Assembly: GCA_032718475.1 (NCBI GenBank)
Contig: JAUCBJ010007585.1
Location: 1 to 64,000 of the forward strand
Source: Nemertoderma westbladi
Lineage: Eukaryota > Xenacoelomorpha > Nemertodermatida > Nemertodermatidae
Direction: 5' to 3'
Length of the DNA: 64,000 bases
Below, in pieces: positions 34,960-46,857 of the stretch. The translations under genes and the position numbers were made by a program. Numbering within the stretch: the stretch's first letter is position 1; every line of letters begins with the position of its first letter. The notes below the pieces were generated by a model. It was not told where the DNA came from. It ran no database searches and saw nothing but the letters and a program-made list of their open reading frames with translations.

Positions 34960-35152
34960 ACTTTTCATGAGGCTACCTCTGGATATTATAGAAGCAAACA
35001 TTTTTGCGACACGTTTTCCTTACTGCTTTTCCATGGCCTAGCTCTTGTGTGGTTTATTGCATGTTTTACTTTAGTTTTAGCACTTTTATTTTAAACGTAT
35101 CTGGGGATATTCACCCCAATCCAGGCCCCTCTCTTCCATCTATTAAAGTTAT
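34960..35152 (+). mobile_element. 5' part of a LINE interrupted by a Ty3/Gypsy insertion
   Basis: The open frame has a hydrophobic segment and then SGDIHPNPGP (about 35097-35129) close to the insertion point. An NPGP motif after a hydrophobic start is seen in LINE ORFs of several marine invertebrates; in 2A peptides the same ending causes ribosome skipping, but here the usual acidic residue before x-NPGP is His, so activity is doubtful. The frame is cut at 35152, where the inserted LTR starts, and resumes after 39203. Confidence 0.7.
35148..35152. repeat. Target-site duplication, left copy (GTTAT)
   Basis: GTTAT lies directly before the left LTR and again directly after the right LTR (39199-39203), the 5-bp duplication expected of an LTR-element integrase. 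Confidence 0.9.
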
Positions 35153-35347
35153 TATTATGTGTTTGAATAAAGAAAGTTATGTAATTAATTAGTTTACTAA
35201 CAAACATATATATTAGTGGCCTACTTTCCTTCCATCACCTTATATAACTAATCGCACTCAACATTAACTTTAACCAAAGTTCAAACATACTGAGTTAAAC
35301 CATACAGCTGTATTAATAAGAGTCAATATAAATAAATACCCATTACA
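35153..35347 (-). repeat. 3' LTR
   Basis: In element orientation it starts TGTAATGGG and ends CACATAATA. A TATATAAGG box (complement near 35238-35248) may be the core promoter. It is identical to 39004-39198. Confidence 0.95.
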
Positions 35348-38285
35348 CATTTCCCCCACAAGAGTCCCCCTTTATCACTTTTACGTCCCTTACGTTGACA
35401 CTTCTTCCGTCATCTAAAATAACTACCTGTCCATAAGGGCGAGCAGCAACAACGCCAGGTTTATCATACTGAGCTGCCAATTTTGGCTTAATACCTCTTG
35501 CTCGAACTATTATGGTTTCTCCAACTTGCGGTCCGATAAATTGAGTCTCTTTTGATGGCCAATATTTAACTGGGGGTGTTCCAATTATCCCAGTTATCTT
35601 TTCGATAGGTGATGTTCCAGTTGTTTCGTGGACTTGGCGGTTAATATTGTAGACCGCTTCTTGCAGATTATCAATCCAAACACCTTTCATGGACCTAAGT
35701 CTATCATTGAGAGTTCTATGAACGCGTTCACATACTGAGTTCCCTTCAGGGTGGTAGCTTGTTGTATGTTTTGAGGTAATTTCACAACGCTGGACAATGT
35801 TGTTGAACACATTACTTAAAAATCGGGTGCCACGGTCAGATAAGAGAGTACGTGGTGGTCCAAATTTATAAACCCAATTATCTAAGAAATTTTTACCAAT
35901 TGTTTGAGCATCTGTATTTGTTAAAGGCGAAGCTACTAAATATTTTGTTGCATGATCAATAATTGTTAATATAGACATATACCCAGAACGTTGGCGAGGT
36001 AGAGGTCCAACAATATCTATTGCAACATATTGAAATGGAACTACTTCAGGTGCTTTAGGTAAAGATTCTTGCTTAGGTAAAAACTGACGATATGATTTTT
36101 GGGAGGCGCATACTCGGCATCCCAATACGATATCTCGAATTAGTTTTCGCAAATCCGAGCACCATAATCCAGCTGACAATATACTCAAGCGAGTCTTTTT
36201 TGTTCCAAAATGACCTGCCTCATGAAACTGAGTTATTACCTTTCGTATTTCTTGTTTGGGTATTACGATTCGATTAAAATAATATAGTACTCCATTTACT
36301 ACGTTATAGTTTTGTCTAGGATTTTCCAATATTTCAACTAATTTTATATCCTTTAATTGATCTTCTCGCCAATTTGTTTCCATTGTAACAGCTGTCGCCG
36401 CACAAAGATGAGAAGGAATAAATTCTTCAGCATTTGGTTTCAATTTCACTATTGCTCTACTAAGAGCATCTGGGACTATATTATCCTTTCCAGGGCGGAA
36501 ATGCATATTAAATTGATAATCAGATAGTGTATCTCGCCATCTGGCTTGCCTAGCATTGTGTGCAGTTCCATGCACTAATGACAACAAGGGTTTATGATCT
36601 GTATATATGTCAAATAATCGCCCATACAAAAAAGGATGATATTTCTTTACAGCCCAGACTAATGCCAAAAATTATCTATCGGTTGTAGAGTATCGTTGTT
36701 CCGTCGGAGTTAACTTTCTACTGCCAAATGCAATCGGTTTTTGCACACCACATTTTTCTTGTGACAATACTGCACCTAAACCAATTGAACTAGCATCAGT
36801 AGACAATTGAAAATCTAATGTAAAATCGGGTAAATCCAGCACTGGGTGGGTTTGTAATGCCTCTTTGAGTCTATCAAACGCTAACTGGCAATCAATACTC
36901 CAAACGAAATCTTTGGGTTTCCCAGATTGTATAGAATATAAAGGGGAAGCAATTGTTGAAAAGTTTTCAATAAACCTGCTATAAAATTTAACCATGCCTG
37001 TGAATGTCTGAACTTCTTTTTGACAACCAGGTTTTGGATAACTGATAATGGAAGATACTTTTTCAGGGTCCGATGTTATCGTACCATTCCCCACTATGTA
37101 CCCAAATACTCTCACAGATTTTTTTCCAAATATACATTTCTTTGGATTTAATTTCAAACCATCACGTCGCATTCTTTCAAATGCGGCTTTAATCATTTGT
37201 AGATGGTCCTCTATAGAACGACTAGATAACGTGATGTCGTCTTGATATGGAGGGACATTAGAGATATTCTGCATAGTTTTTGATATTTCGCGTTGAAATT
37301 TTGGTCCTGAATTACACCATCCAAACGGTACGACAGTGAATTGATATAAATTGTCACCCGCTTGAAATGCTGTCTTTGGTCGTGATTCCTCATCCAATGG
37401 TATTTGCCAATACGCAGATTGTAAATCTAAGGTAGAAATCACATTGGCATTAGCTAACTCATCAAGGATATCATCAATTCGAGGTAATGGAAATTGGTCA
37501 CGTATAGTAATATCATTTAACTTTTTATAATTAACAACGAAACGTTTTTCACCTCCATTCGGACGATTTACTAAAAGGCAAGGAAATGCCCAGGGAGAAC
37601 TACTGTGCTCTATGACATCCATTTTCAGCATTTTATCCACATGTTCCAGTATTTCCTTGGTCTCGGCTGGGCTCTTTCTATATGACCTAATATATATCGG
37701 ATCATTATTTTGGGTTTCTATTTTTACATTAGCTTCAATATGATGTCCCAAATCTGAAGAATCCCTTGCAAATATATCCGAAAATTCCCAACATAATTCT
37801 TTCAAATTTTCTACCTCTTTAGATGACCAGCTCATCGGGAATTCAAAATTGTTTAAGAAATCCCGTTTTACTAAGATGTTGTTCTCATTTTTGTCATTTA
37901 TAGCCACTGCACAACAACCTTTGTTGTTATCATATGGGAAAGAAATTTCCATTTTTCCAAAATCGATAACAATTTTCAAGGACATTAATATATCCTTGCC
38001 TAATATAACTTCGAAATCGTTACTTGGCATCACAAATCCAAACCATTGACAAGTAACACGATCCCCTATACGAAACTCAAAATACCCGTATTCCGTCACA
38101 GTAAAATTAAAACTACCCAGAGTTGTGAACAACTTTCGAGGTCCACTCCTTATTTGTAATGCAGCTTCTCTAAAAAATTTTAAATCAGGCACAAAACTAT
38201 AATCAGATCCAGAATCTATTGATGTTTTACAATTCTTACTCACACCTGTCACCCACACTGTTGTAGATAAGGCTGGCAATGACAT
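35343..38285 (-). pseudogene. Pol of the Ty3/Gypsy element (protease, RT, RNase H, integrase) with one stop
   Basis: The ATG at 38283-38285 overlaps the gag stop (TAATG). The protease motif DSGSDYSF is at residues 22-29. RT follows with VNYKKLNDITIRDQFPLPRI, LDLQSAYWQIPLD, VPFGWCNSGPKFQ and a YQDD active site near 37247. RNase H has FQLSTDASSIGLGAVLSQ and then meets a TAA at 36672-36674, in the same frame as the rest, where an acidic residue is usual before LALVWAVKKYHPFLYG. After the stop come RNase H end, an integrase zinc region (HEAGHFG, CRVCASQK), and catalytic AIDIVGP, LSDRGTRF and EGNSVCERVHRTL. All other catalytic residues are present. The stop splits Pol into 537 residues and about 441. 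Confidence 0.93.
35348..35362 (-). promoter_or_regulatory. Polypurine tract
   Basis: In element orientation the bases just before the 3' LTR read gtgggggaaatg, the purine run that primes plus-strand synthesis. Confidence 0.75.
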
Positions 38286-38968
38286 TAATTTCCCGGTGTC
38301 ATTGACAGCCCCGACCCGTTTTTTGGTTTATTTCTACAAACAGATGCTACATGATTCATTTCACCACATTTATAACATACCTTTCCTTTCCAACAACGTT
38401 GTGCTGAATGGTTACGCTTTCCACATTTGAGGCACTGAATTTCTGACGACTTTGTTGCTGCACATTGCCACTTAATTTCTTCATCTGGTAAACTTTGTAT
38501 GAAAGCCGCTACCTCCTGAGGTGGCGTATTTTTGTTACTGTACATCCATGCTTGTATGGTCGGACGTATGTTAGCGTTATTGGAACTCACCAAACGTTGA
38601 ACAATTGCATCATCTTGCAAATTCAGATAATATGCTAGAAAGCGTAACCTTTGTAAACTAGTCATTATATGTGATGGTTGTTCAGTTTTTAACTCGGTAA
38701 ATTCTGCAGCCGGGTCAATTGGTCGTTTTTGTCGATACCATTCTACTTTAATTGCCTCAAACGCAGTTTTTAATGTAGTACGACCATCTTCGAATTTATA
38801 TTCCAATATTGATAATAATCCCTCTGATAAAAATTGTGGTAACAAAGTAACCATTTCTTTGCCATTTGTGGATTCGTCATATTTCTTTCGAATAAACCAT
38901 GCTTCCACTTGACGTGCCCATGCGGTGTACGATATTGATTCCACAGATAAGATTGGTATACCCGACAT
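38285..38968 (-). CDS. Gag of the Ty3/Gypsy element
   Basis: I take the ATG at 38968 (MSGIPILSV) because upstream Met codons lie in the LTR and leader. The 227-residue product has a capsid-like region (YTAWARQVEAWFIRKKY; EFTELKTEQPSHIMTSLQRL) and two complete CX2CX4HX4C zinc knuckles near its end (CLKCGKRNHSAQRC and CYKCGEMNHVASVC). The stop overlaps the pol start as TAATG, so Pol may be made by termination and re-initiation or by frameshifting; which is not shown. Confidence 0.88.
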   Translation of the reverse strand: MSGIPILSVESISYTAWARQVEAWFIRKKYDESTNGKEMVTLLPQFLSEGLLSILEYKFEDGRTTLKTAFEAIKVEWYRQKRPIDPAAEFTELKTEQPSHIMTSLQRLRFLAYYLNLQDDAIVQRLVSSNNANIRPTIQAWMYSNKNTPPQEVAAFIQSLPDEEIKWQCAATKSSEIQCLKCGKRNHSAQRCWKGKVCYKCGEMNHVASVCRNKPKNGSGLSMTPGN

Positions 38969-38989
38969 TATTTCTAATATAATCAAGCT

Positions 38990-39003
38990 ACACACTGCGC
39001 CAA
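38990..39003 (-). promoter_or_regulatory. Primer-binding-site candidate
   Basis: Directly after the 5' LTR the element reads TTGGCGCAGTGTG. TGG as the first bases after at most one spacer fits pairing with a tRNA 3'-CCA end. I did not identify the tRNA. Confidence 0.6.
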
Positions 39004-39198
39004 TATTATGTGTTTGAATAAAGAAAGTTATGTAATTAATTAGTTTACTAACAAACATATATATTAGTGGCCTACTTTCCTTCCATCACCTTATATAACT
39101 AATCGCACTCAACATTAACTTTAACCAAAGTTCAAACATACTGAGTTAAACCATACAGCTGTATTAATAAGAGTCAATATAAATAAATACCCATTACA
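39004..39198 (-). repeat. 5' LTR
   Basis: Identical by eye to 35153-35347 over 195 bp. It is flanked on the outer side by GTTAT at 39199-39203. Confidence 0.95.
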
Positions 39199-42036
39199 GT
39201 TATGCTGACAAATATTCGTTCACTGCCTTGTAATTGGCATTTTTTGCCAGATAATCTATCCTCAAACTTTGATATACTTGCATTCGTCGAGCCTACTCAC
39301 ATAACCCGAACAACTAGCATATCACCATCCCCCGTTATTTCCACTCTGCCGAATTCTATCTCCAACATAGATATTTCGAGCCCTTACGGCACAAGCAACC
39401 ACTGCGTAATTACTTTCTCATATAAATTTCCCTATTCAGACAATACCAGCATACACTAGACGGATTTGGCTTTATAAGGAGGCGGAATTTCCAAAATTCA
39501 GGCGCCTTTTGACTGAAACTAATTGGGACAGTGTCTACACCGATTACACTGAAGTTGATGACATCGTTTCGATCTGTACAGATTGATTTTTCTTTTGTGC
39601 CAGTTCTTCAATTCCAAATAAAATTATTACAGTACACCCAAATGATAATCCGTGGTATACCACTGAGTTAAGACGCCTCTCTCGCATTAAAGATAGAGTA
39701 CATCGGGCTGCTACATCCACCAACAACTGCAACTCTTGGAACAACTTTCGTTCAGCTAGAAATAAGTACTTTCTAGAATGCCGCAAAGCCAAAAATGAGT
39801 ATTTTGCAAACCTGTCAGAAAAAAATCTTGCCACAAGGTCTTCCAGCAAACAATGGTGGTCAATTTGCAAACAATTAATGGTAAAAGCTCCGGAACTGGA
39901 GATTACCTCAGTATCTCATAATAACATCGTTGTTGTATGCTGTGGAGTAGGCGGACCTCTCTAAATCTTTCTTTATCGATCAATACTGATTGGACGAATC
40001 TAACTTCATTATGCCAAAAACTGCTCCTCCAGAACCTGTGCTTACCAAGATCAAATTTTGTGCATCTAAAATTCTGTGTGACATTAAAACTTTAGACCCA
40101 GATGATGCTACCTGTCCCACCAAAGGAATTTCAAACAGAATGATAAAGGCTGGAATGCCGGTGATAAAAGATCACGTTTCCAAATTCTTTCAATTTATCT
40201 TTGATAGTGGGTATCATCCAAAAAAATAGAAAATGCGCTATGTCCTGCCACTCTTGAAAAAATTTCCAAGTGATATTTGTAACAACTTTCGTCCAGTTGC
40301 TCTTACCAGTAACCTTGGGAAGTTGTTCGAGCACTACATTCATAGAATAATCTTCACTCATATCAAGACCTACATCTCCAAATTTCAGTCTGGTTTCAAG
40401 GGTGGGGATGGTACTATCTATCAATTGATTTCACTCTACAATGCCCTTGCTAGTGCTTTACACAAAGGGAAGAAGGTCCAAATAGTATTTCTAGATATAA
40501 GTAAGGCTTTTGACAAAGTCCATCACAAAAGTCTGCTGCATAAAATTGAAAACATGGGAATTGGGGGGAAGCTTCTGGAATGGCTCCACAACTATTTGAA
40601 TTACACTTTTCAATGTTTTGCAGTGAATGGTCAGCAATCGTCTTGGGTGAAGGTCTTGGCTGGAATCCCCCATGGTTCTGTCTTGGGACCCCTACTGTTT
40701 TTGATTTTCATCAACAACATAATGGATGTAGTTAGTGGCAACATTAGCCTTTAAGGTGATGACACTGCTCTCTACATAGAGGTCAATTTCAGGTCCAACC
40801 GCATTCTTGCCGCATCTAATCTTAATGCAGACCTTACTTCAATATACAATTGGGGCGCGAGATGGTTAGTTCAATTCAACCCCTTGAAGACGGAGAGTAT
40901 GCTGTTCTCACATCGCAGGTCATGCAATCATAATCATCTTCCTCTCTTCCTCAATGGTATCTCGATCCCTGAAGTTGAAGAGCACCAACACCAACACCAA
41001 CCACCACCAGCACTAAAATGGCACTCACAGGTTGAAAAAATGCTAAAATCTGGAAATAATAAGTTAAATATGTTACAAATTGTTAAATACAAGGTTAGCA
41101 GGGATGCACTCATGAATATTTACAAATCTTTTGTCAGCTCAAACTTGGAATATGCCAGTGCCATTTGGGACAACTGCTCTCAGGATCTCAAATTGGAGTT
41201 GGAGCTCCTAAATAAGGAAGCTATTCGAATAGTTTGCAGATTGGCAGTTTCTTGCCAGACGAGCGAACTATATAAGGAGTCTGGGCTGTGCCCTGCCCAC
41301 TCTAACAAAGACGAGAATTTAAGAAATTGTGTATAATCTACAAAATGATGACGGACCGCGCCCCCCAACACTTATTGGATATCCTTCCACCTGTTGTTAG
41401 GTCCGCTAAGTGCATACAACACCCGTAACTCCACGAATGTTCACCCTCCTATGGCCCATAGGAACTTCTACAGAGATTCGTTTCTAACTTCTACTGTTAG
41501 AATGTGGAACTCACTTCCAATCGATTTGCGTTCTGCAGGCACAATTGAAAGTTTCAGGAATGGTGTATTTCCAGTAATATGTTCCTTGTCTCGTGTTCCC
41601 TATTATTATACACTGGGATCAACATCAATCAACAGCTTATTGATGCGACTCGGATGCAATTGCTCCTCAATGAATTCCGATCTCTTCTCTAACCATGTTA
41701 AATTAACAAAATTATGTTCCTGTGGTCATCAGCGAGGACGCATTCCACTACTTTATGGAATGTTTCCATTTTCACTCTCTTCATGTTGTCTTGCATGCAG
41801 CTATTTCAAATTTAGGACTAATGCCAACATTGACACTATAAGGCCCTCCAACAGATGTTAATCACCCATCATCCATAACTATGCAGCACAACAAGGCGCT
41901 TATTCTTATGACCTAATCTCCGCATTTGTATCCAACACAGGTAGTTTTAATTTCCTAGGGTATAAGTGTCATCCGACTTCGGCATGGCGACCTAGATGCT
42001 CATCTTAATGACTGCAATAAACCCAGATATTATTTT
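39199..42036 (+). pseudogene. 3' part of the interrupted LINE: endonuclease, RT and C-terminal domain
   Basis: The frame cut at 35152 continues as an APE-type endonuclease (LTNIRSL at 39202, FDILAFVEPTH, YGTSNHCVITF where SDH is usual). Frames at 39544-39990 are shifted. RT follows at 39990-40754 with FRPVALTSNLGKLFEHYI, FQSGFKGGDG, IVFLDISKAFDKVHH, AGIPHGSVLGPLLF and, just past a TAA at about 40753, GDDTALYIE for the catalytic Asp pair. C-terminal pieces at 40884-41336 and 41394-41861 have DALMNIYKSFVSSNLEYASAIW-like, MWNSLPIDLRS and CxC...CSCGHQRG Cys motifs. A 3' end near ctgcaataaacccag (about 42010-42030) is likely. Several frame breaks make it dead. The architecture is CR1/L2/Jockey-like. 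Confidence 0.85.
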
Positions 42037-42605
42037 TTTAAATTACAACCAAACCTAAATTAATTCTTTTATAACCTAGCCCCTACAAATTTTAATTTAC
42101 AACATTTTGTGGTTGCAACACAAAATTTTTTATTCTACTTGGATGTAACAGTAATTTCTATATTTCTATATTCACTCTACTGAACGCTGTAATTACTGGC
42201 TTACTTTTGGGATATCAATTTTTCAACTTCCTACTGCGATGGATCTGCATGTTTTGGTTTGGGTATGTGTGAGGTGTGTGTTACCTCTTTCCTTTGTATG
42301 TACTGTAGTCGTACCTGGGTATGTGCGCTGTGTTCATTTCCATTGTATGTCTGTTGTGCAAATTGAATTATAAATATTGACAAGAGGGTTCTCATAAGCT
42401 TCGGCTTGTTGCCCAATTGTCCTCTTCTGTGGATAATAAATGTAAAAAAAAAAATTCACCTAACCAGTGTAAACACTTTTGTGGTGTGTCCATAGGCATC
42501 CTACGCACCAGCACAAAATATAGGTTTACCTGTACAATGTATATACAATGAAAAAAATAAACATAACATGCTCCTGTAAGCTGATACAGTACCTCCAATC
42601 ACAAA
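42037..42605. other. No gene seen
   Basis: AT-rich. About 40 bp before the next ORF are caatgtatatacaatg and cataacatgctcctgtaagctgata, similar to sequence before the long paralogue at 55150, so the duplication reached into the 5' flank. Confidence 0.5.
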
Positions 42606-44614
42606 ATGGCTGCGAAGCAAAATGTGGTATCAAATGATGGTGTAGGATTGGATTATCAATTTTCTAGAATGAAAATGATGTATTCGTGCTTAGATATAAA
42701 TTGTATACCTAAATTACAAGAGATCGAATATAAATTAACACTGTTCAACAAAAATTATACAACCTTGCTAACGTGTATTGTAGAAAAAAGCAATTCACTG
42801 TGGATCGCCGACATGACTAGGGAGGCAAAACTGAATAAATTACATAAAACAATGGAGATGATGTTAAAAAATCAAATTGATACATTACAGGAACATATTA
42901 ATTGTTACCTTTTTTCCACTCTTCTACCCAGTGAGCAGATAAACCGCTTACAAACATTATATAACTTAGGCAGTAAACTCGATAACTTCATCGAAATATG
43001 GAGAAGTTGACATTTAGAAGGAGGGGCTGGTCTATACAGTTTTGATGGAAAATATTATTATATTTTACCTGTAAAGAGTCTATCATCCATCGCAGCCCTC
43101 CCTATACCACTAGACCAGCCACAAACATTCCATATATGCTCCAGGAAGGACAGCAAACCCTCCAGTGCCACTCCATTCCATATGATATGATTCTTATGCA
43201 AACACCAGAAATGCACCAAACTCATTTCATTATATGCAACCAGGATCGCTTCAAACTCAACATGTGCAACCGGGACTGGAACAAAGTCCAACATTCCACC
43301 AGCTACTATTAATCTCTGGCACTGAACAACCTGGACCATCTCAAATGGACCATATGCAACTGGAATTTCTTCAAACTCAACATATGCAACAGGGAGTGGA
43401 ACAAAGTCAAACATTCCACCAGCTACCTTTAATCCCTGGCACTAAACAACCTGGACCATCTCAAAGGGACCATATGCAACTGGAATTTCTTCAAACTTAA
43501 CATATGCAACCGGGGGCGGTACAAAGTCAAAAATTCCACCAGCCACCATTATTTCAAGGTACTAAACAACCTGGACCATCTCAAAGGGACCATATGCCAC
43601 TGGAATTTCTTCAAACTCAACATAAGCAACCGGTAGTGGAACAGAGTCCAACATTCCACAAGCCACCATTAATCCCCAGTACTATGCAACCTGGACATAA
43701 TATTCAGCAATTGTCCGAAAAGTTTTCAAACAGTTTGTTATTAACTCCTCGGGAAGACCTTGGAAATGCAAGACTAAAGCATACACAGGTTGACCGTAAC
43801 GTACAGCAATTAGCAACTACATCGGAAGTGAGATGCATTTTGAAAGAGGACGAAACATACTCTGGTCGGTGTGAATAATATATTGATGTTGAACAAAAAT
43901 TTGGGTATATAGAATCTACAAAAATAAGTAAAACAATTGTATGTTTTAAAACATCAAATCTCCATAGCAATGGATACCGGATGAGTTTGAAACCGCGCGA
44001 TGGTGTTATTTTTCAGTGCAAACCTACAACGAACTATAGAAATATATTATAAAGTTACACGGGTTAGTGTTGAAGGAAAGGATGCCTGTTGCTCAGGTCG
44101 AATCTATGATAAATCTATCCTAGAGGAGGACACAACTTATGAAGGTTTTTGTATATTCTATTCTGAAATAAATAGACATGGGTATATAACTCCAATAGAT
44201 GAAAACAAAAAAGAACTTTGCGACTGCCGCACTATATCATTTTTTCAAAATAAAACACATATTGATAGGTGTCGCTGTGAATGGCATATAAAAGGCAGAC
44301 ATATTCTATTCGAGTATAAATATAATAATACTGGAAAAAGATCTGCCACCTGTGTCACCACCAGTGATACCTCATGTGAGGTAGCTCGAAATATTAACAT
44401 GTATCATAAAAATGCTGGAAAAAATCATGAACAAGGGACTGTGATTAGTAGGGGCGAGTGCAATTCTTGTTACAACATATATGTTCATTGCAAAAAGACC
44501 AAACTTTATAATGAGCTAGTAGAGGTGGACAATGGAAGGCATCCCGTTAACTTTCAGTTTCAATATGAAGTAGCGGTAAATGAAGGGGTTGCAACATGGA
44601 TGAAATTTATTTGA
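42606..44614 (+). pseudogene. Broken paralogue of the repeat/cold-shock-like gene
   Basis: The first 134 codons from ATG 42606 closely match the N-terminus of the ORF at 55179 (ADMTREAKLNKLHKTMEMM). They end in a TGA at 43008-43010. After a short disrupted stretch, 40-residue Gln/Pro-rich repeats run from 43234 to about 43690, with a TAA at 43498-43500 and about four units instead of eight. The first cold-shock-like domain is shifted out of frame near 43878. The frame from 44000 holds the second domain (DTTYEGFCIFYSEINRHGYI) and then jumps to the last part of the fourth (CNSCYNIYVHC... VNFQFQYE). The third domain is deleted. It ends WMKFI exactly as the long copy does. The ATG here shows the ancestral start. 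Confidence 0.85.
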
Positions 44615-45559
44615 TTAGATAATTAGATAGATATAGGCCCAGTTGTAATTTCATTGTCATAAATAAATTTCATTGTGATAAATATTTAATATGTGTCATG
44701 TGATTGTTTATGGCAAATAATATGGTAACAGTGTTTGTCCCACAACATTCCACCTAAATTAAGAATATGTTCCGATTTTGAACCTGACTAGTAACCGTTG
44801 CTATTATAAAAATTAGTATTGTATAAAATATGCCATTGCTACGGATATCTTGTTACTATTCTATTAAAATTGGCAATTGTATGAAAAAAAAACGCAAACG
44901 CTAAATAAAGTTAATACTGTAAAAAACCCAATGTTCTTATGAAAAACCCCGGTTGCTATGATAAGCTTTCGTTACTAAGAACATTGAAGTCAATTCAAAT
45001 ATATTTTTGTAATGTTTAAAGTACTGAAGGTGCGATATACAGATAAGTGGCCAAACTAGAGTCATTTTTTCGTATAAAATAAAGTTTCTCAAAACCCAAC
45101 AACATATGATATATATTCTGAAAGCTCAGAGTCTGTAGAATTCAGTGAGAGTATTGCCGACCTTAAATATGATCTGTAAAAAAATATACTGCTTCTCCAT
45201 TCCAGTCCACTTTCTGTAACCATTACTTTAATACATATTATATGATACAGTAAATTCATGGTACGACTGACACTACCAAACACACATTAAATGCAGCGTA
45301 TGAACTTTATGCATCAAATGAAAGCATTTTCAAGGACGATTTCAGAACTTTATTATTTTATCTAGGTACCAAATTATATGCGATTCTATCAGCTTTAACA
45401 TTGGTTACAGGTGGGGACAGTTTATGGTTTTCCCTGGCCTCCCAGCAGTATGGGGCTCTGTAGGATACTGAGAAGAAAACAGGCCTTGCGGGAGTGAAGG
45501 GGTCACTGCAGGCCCTCCAGTACCCACACCTCTATAGTACAGGTCGTATGCAAAATTGG
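44615..45559. other. No gene seen
   Basis: AT-rich. AATAAATTTC at about 44661 could be a polyadenylation site of the broken gene. Minus-strand frames at 45089-45283 show no motif. Confidence 0.5.
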
Positions 45560-46857
45560 GCATTAGAAAATGGCTGTAAATAGTCCCTTAAACGTCCATC
45601 CAGACTGGTTACCATTGGCGAGTTTGGGTGCCTTGGGGGTTGGGTTGGAGTTGTGGAGGTTCTCCACCCGACCACCAAACACAGAGAAGATCCCAAAATG
45701 GTACCGCAGTAATATTTGCCCCAGAATCGGGGAGAAACTGGAGCTCCTCCACGCCGTAGTTGCGGTTCTTGGAGACTTGGAAGCCCTGGGTTAAAGTTTC
45801 CAGTTGCTCCAGTTCCTCCATAGAGGAGACCATGGGGCAGTCGTCCAGTTCTGGACCAGAGAAGATTGACCAGACTTGAGCATTGTATGTGGTTGGAGTC
45901 TGGAATACCATGTTCCTTGGGGCCATTGGCGGCGTGGGCCTGGGACGCGCAATGTTGCTGTTTATTGCGGCACATTCAGTCGTAATGTCTGAGTTTATTG
46001 CAGTGCCTGCAACGTGCATTAGTTCCAGGGCAAGTTTCCCTGGAAGCATGGACTGGGTATCCACACTGGGGGCACATAGGCGTCTTGGGTGTGTGTGTGG
46101 GGGGGGGGGGGGGGGGGGGTTGTTAGGGCGAAGGTTGGGTGTGGTGGATGCCCATGCGGATGTGGGCATCACAAGATATGTCGCCGGATAATGCTGCCGT
46201 GTTCAAAGAGATGGAGGCGGTATCTTTTCTGGCCGTCCACACTGCCTGCGCCATAGTAAGGGCGTCATTTAGGGAGCTGTACAAGGGCAGGCGGAGGAGG
46301 TGTTCCATTACCTCCTTATCAGTAAACCCAACTGATAACCCAGTTGAACTGGTCGAGGAGTCAATCAGTTAAATGCACATCGGCTGTCGGGAGTGCCTCG
46401 AAGGAGCACTTAGTGGCGATATTGCGCAAATTAACGAGAAAAGTCTCGGGAGTTTCCTCTGGAAGGCGAATGGTGGGTGAACGCCTTTATTCCCCCCCCC
46501 TATCGATATGGATGCTGAGTTTCTGTATAACGACATTCGCGTTGGCGTTCTCGACAGAGGAGAGAGTGAGTCCTTTGACTACGGCATTGGTTGCCCAGGA
46601 GAATGCAGTTGTTAGGGCGGCGCGTATCTGCGTAAGGCGGAAGAATGTCTCGGATAGATCCAGGATCTGGTGGGTTGGCGGAATCTGCCAAATGTAGATT
46701 GTCCACTGTCCAGTCCGGATGTAATTAGGAAAGCCTCCCATTCGTCCTTCCAGAGTTCCCAGGTAGAACGTTCGGTATCAAGGTCGAATGGAGTTGGGTT
46801 GCTGCGGAGCACAAACTTGCGTGGATCACGAGCATCATTGTTAGCGCCGGTAGACAT
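45560..46857 (-). pseudogene. Ty3/Gypsy-type gag-protease relic
   Basis: From an ATG at 46857 the reading is PTPFDLDTERSTWELWKDEW then EAFLITSGLD, the capsid start of many animal Gypsy elements. After shifts, a frame near 46330-46470 has ETFLVNLRNIATKCSFEAL, matching the LRxLAxxCxF segment. At 45609-45700 the protease start LPDSGANITAVP is seen, preceded by a Glu-rich linker. RT and integrase are absent on the low-coordinate side. A 20-base G run (about 46099-46119) and a C run (46493-46500) interrupt it. Open frames on the plus strand here are by-products. Confidence 0.7.

Larger units (their letters stand above)
35153..39198 (-). mobile_element. Near-intact Ty3/Gypsy LTR retrotransposon
   Basis: The 4046-bp element has two 195-bp LTRs (35153-35347 and 39004-39198) that I find identical by eye, a GTTAT target duplication, a primer-binding-site candidate, a polypurine tract, gag and pol. 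It lies inside a LINE. Identical LTRs mean insertion was recent, since the two are made identical at integration and drift afterwards. A single in-frame stop in pol is the only lesion I see. No envelope gene is present. Confidence 0.95.

Noticed and set aside
45883-46372. Plus-strand ORFs with Gly-rich and Arg-rich segments
   Set aside because: They oppose the Gypsy gag relic, and their Gly-rich part is the translation of a long G run.
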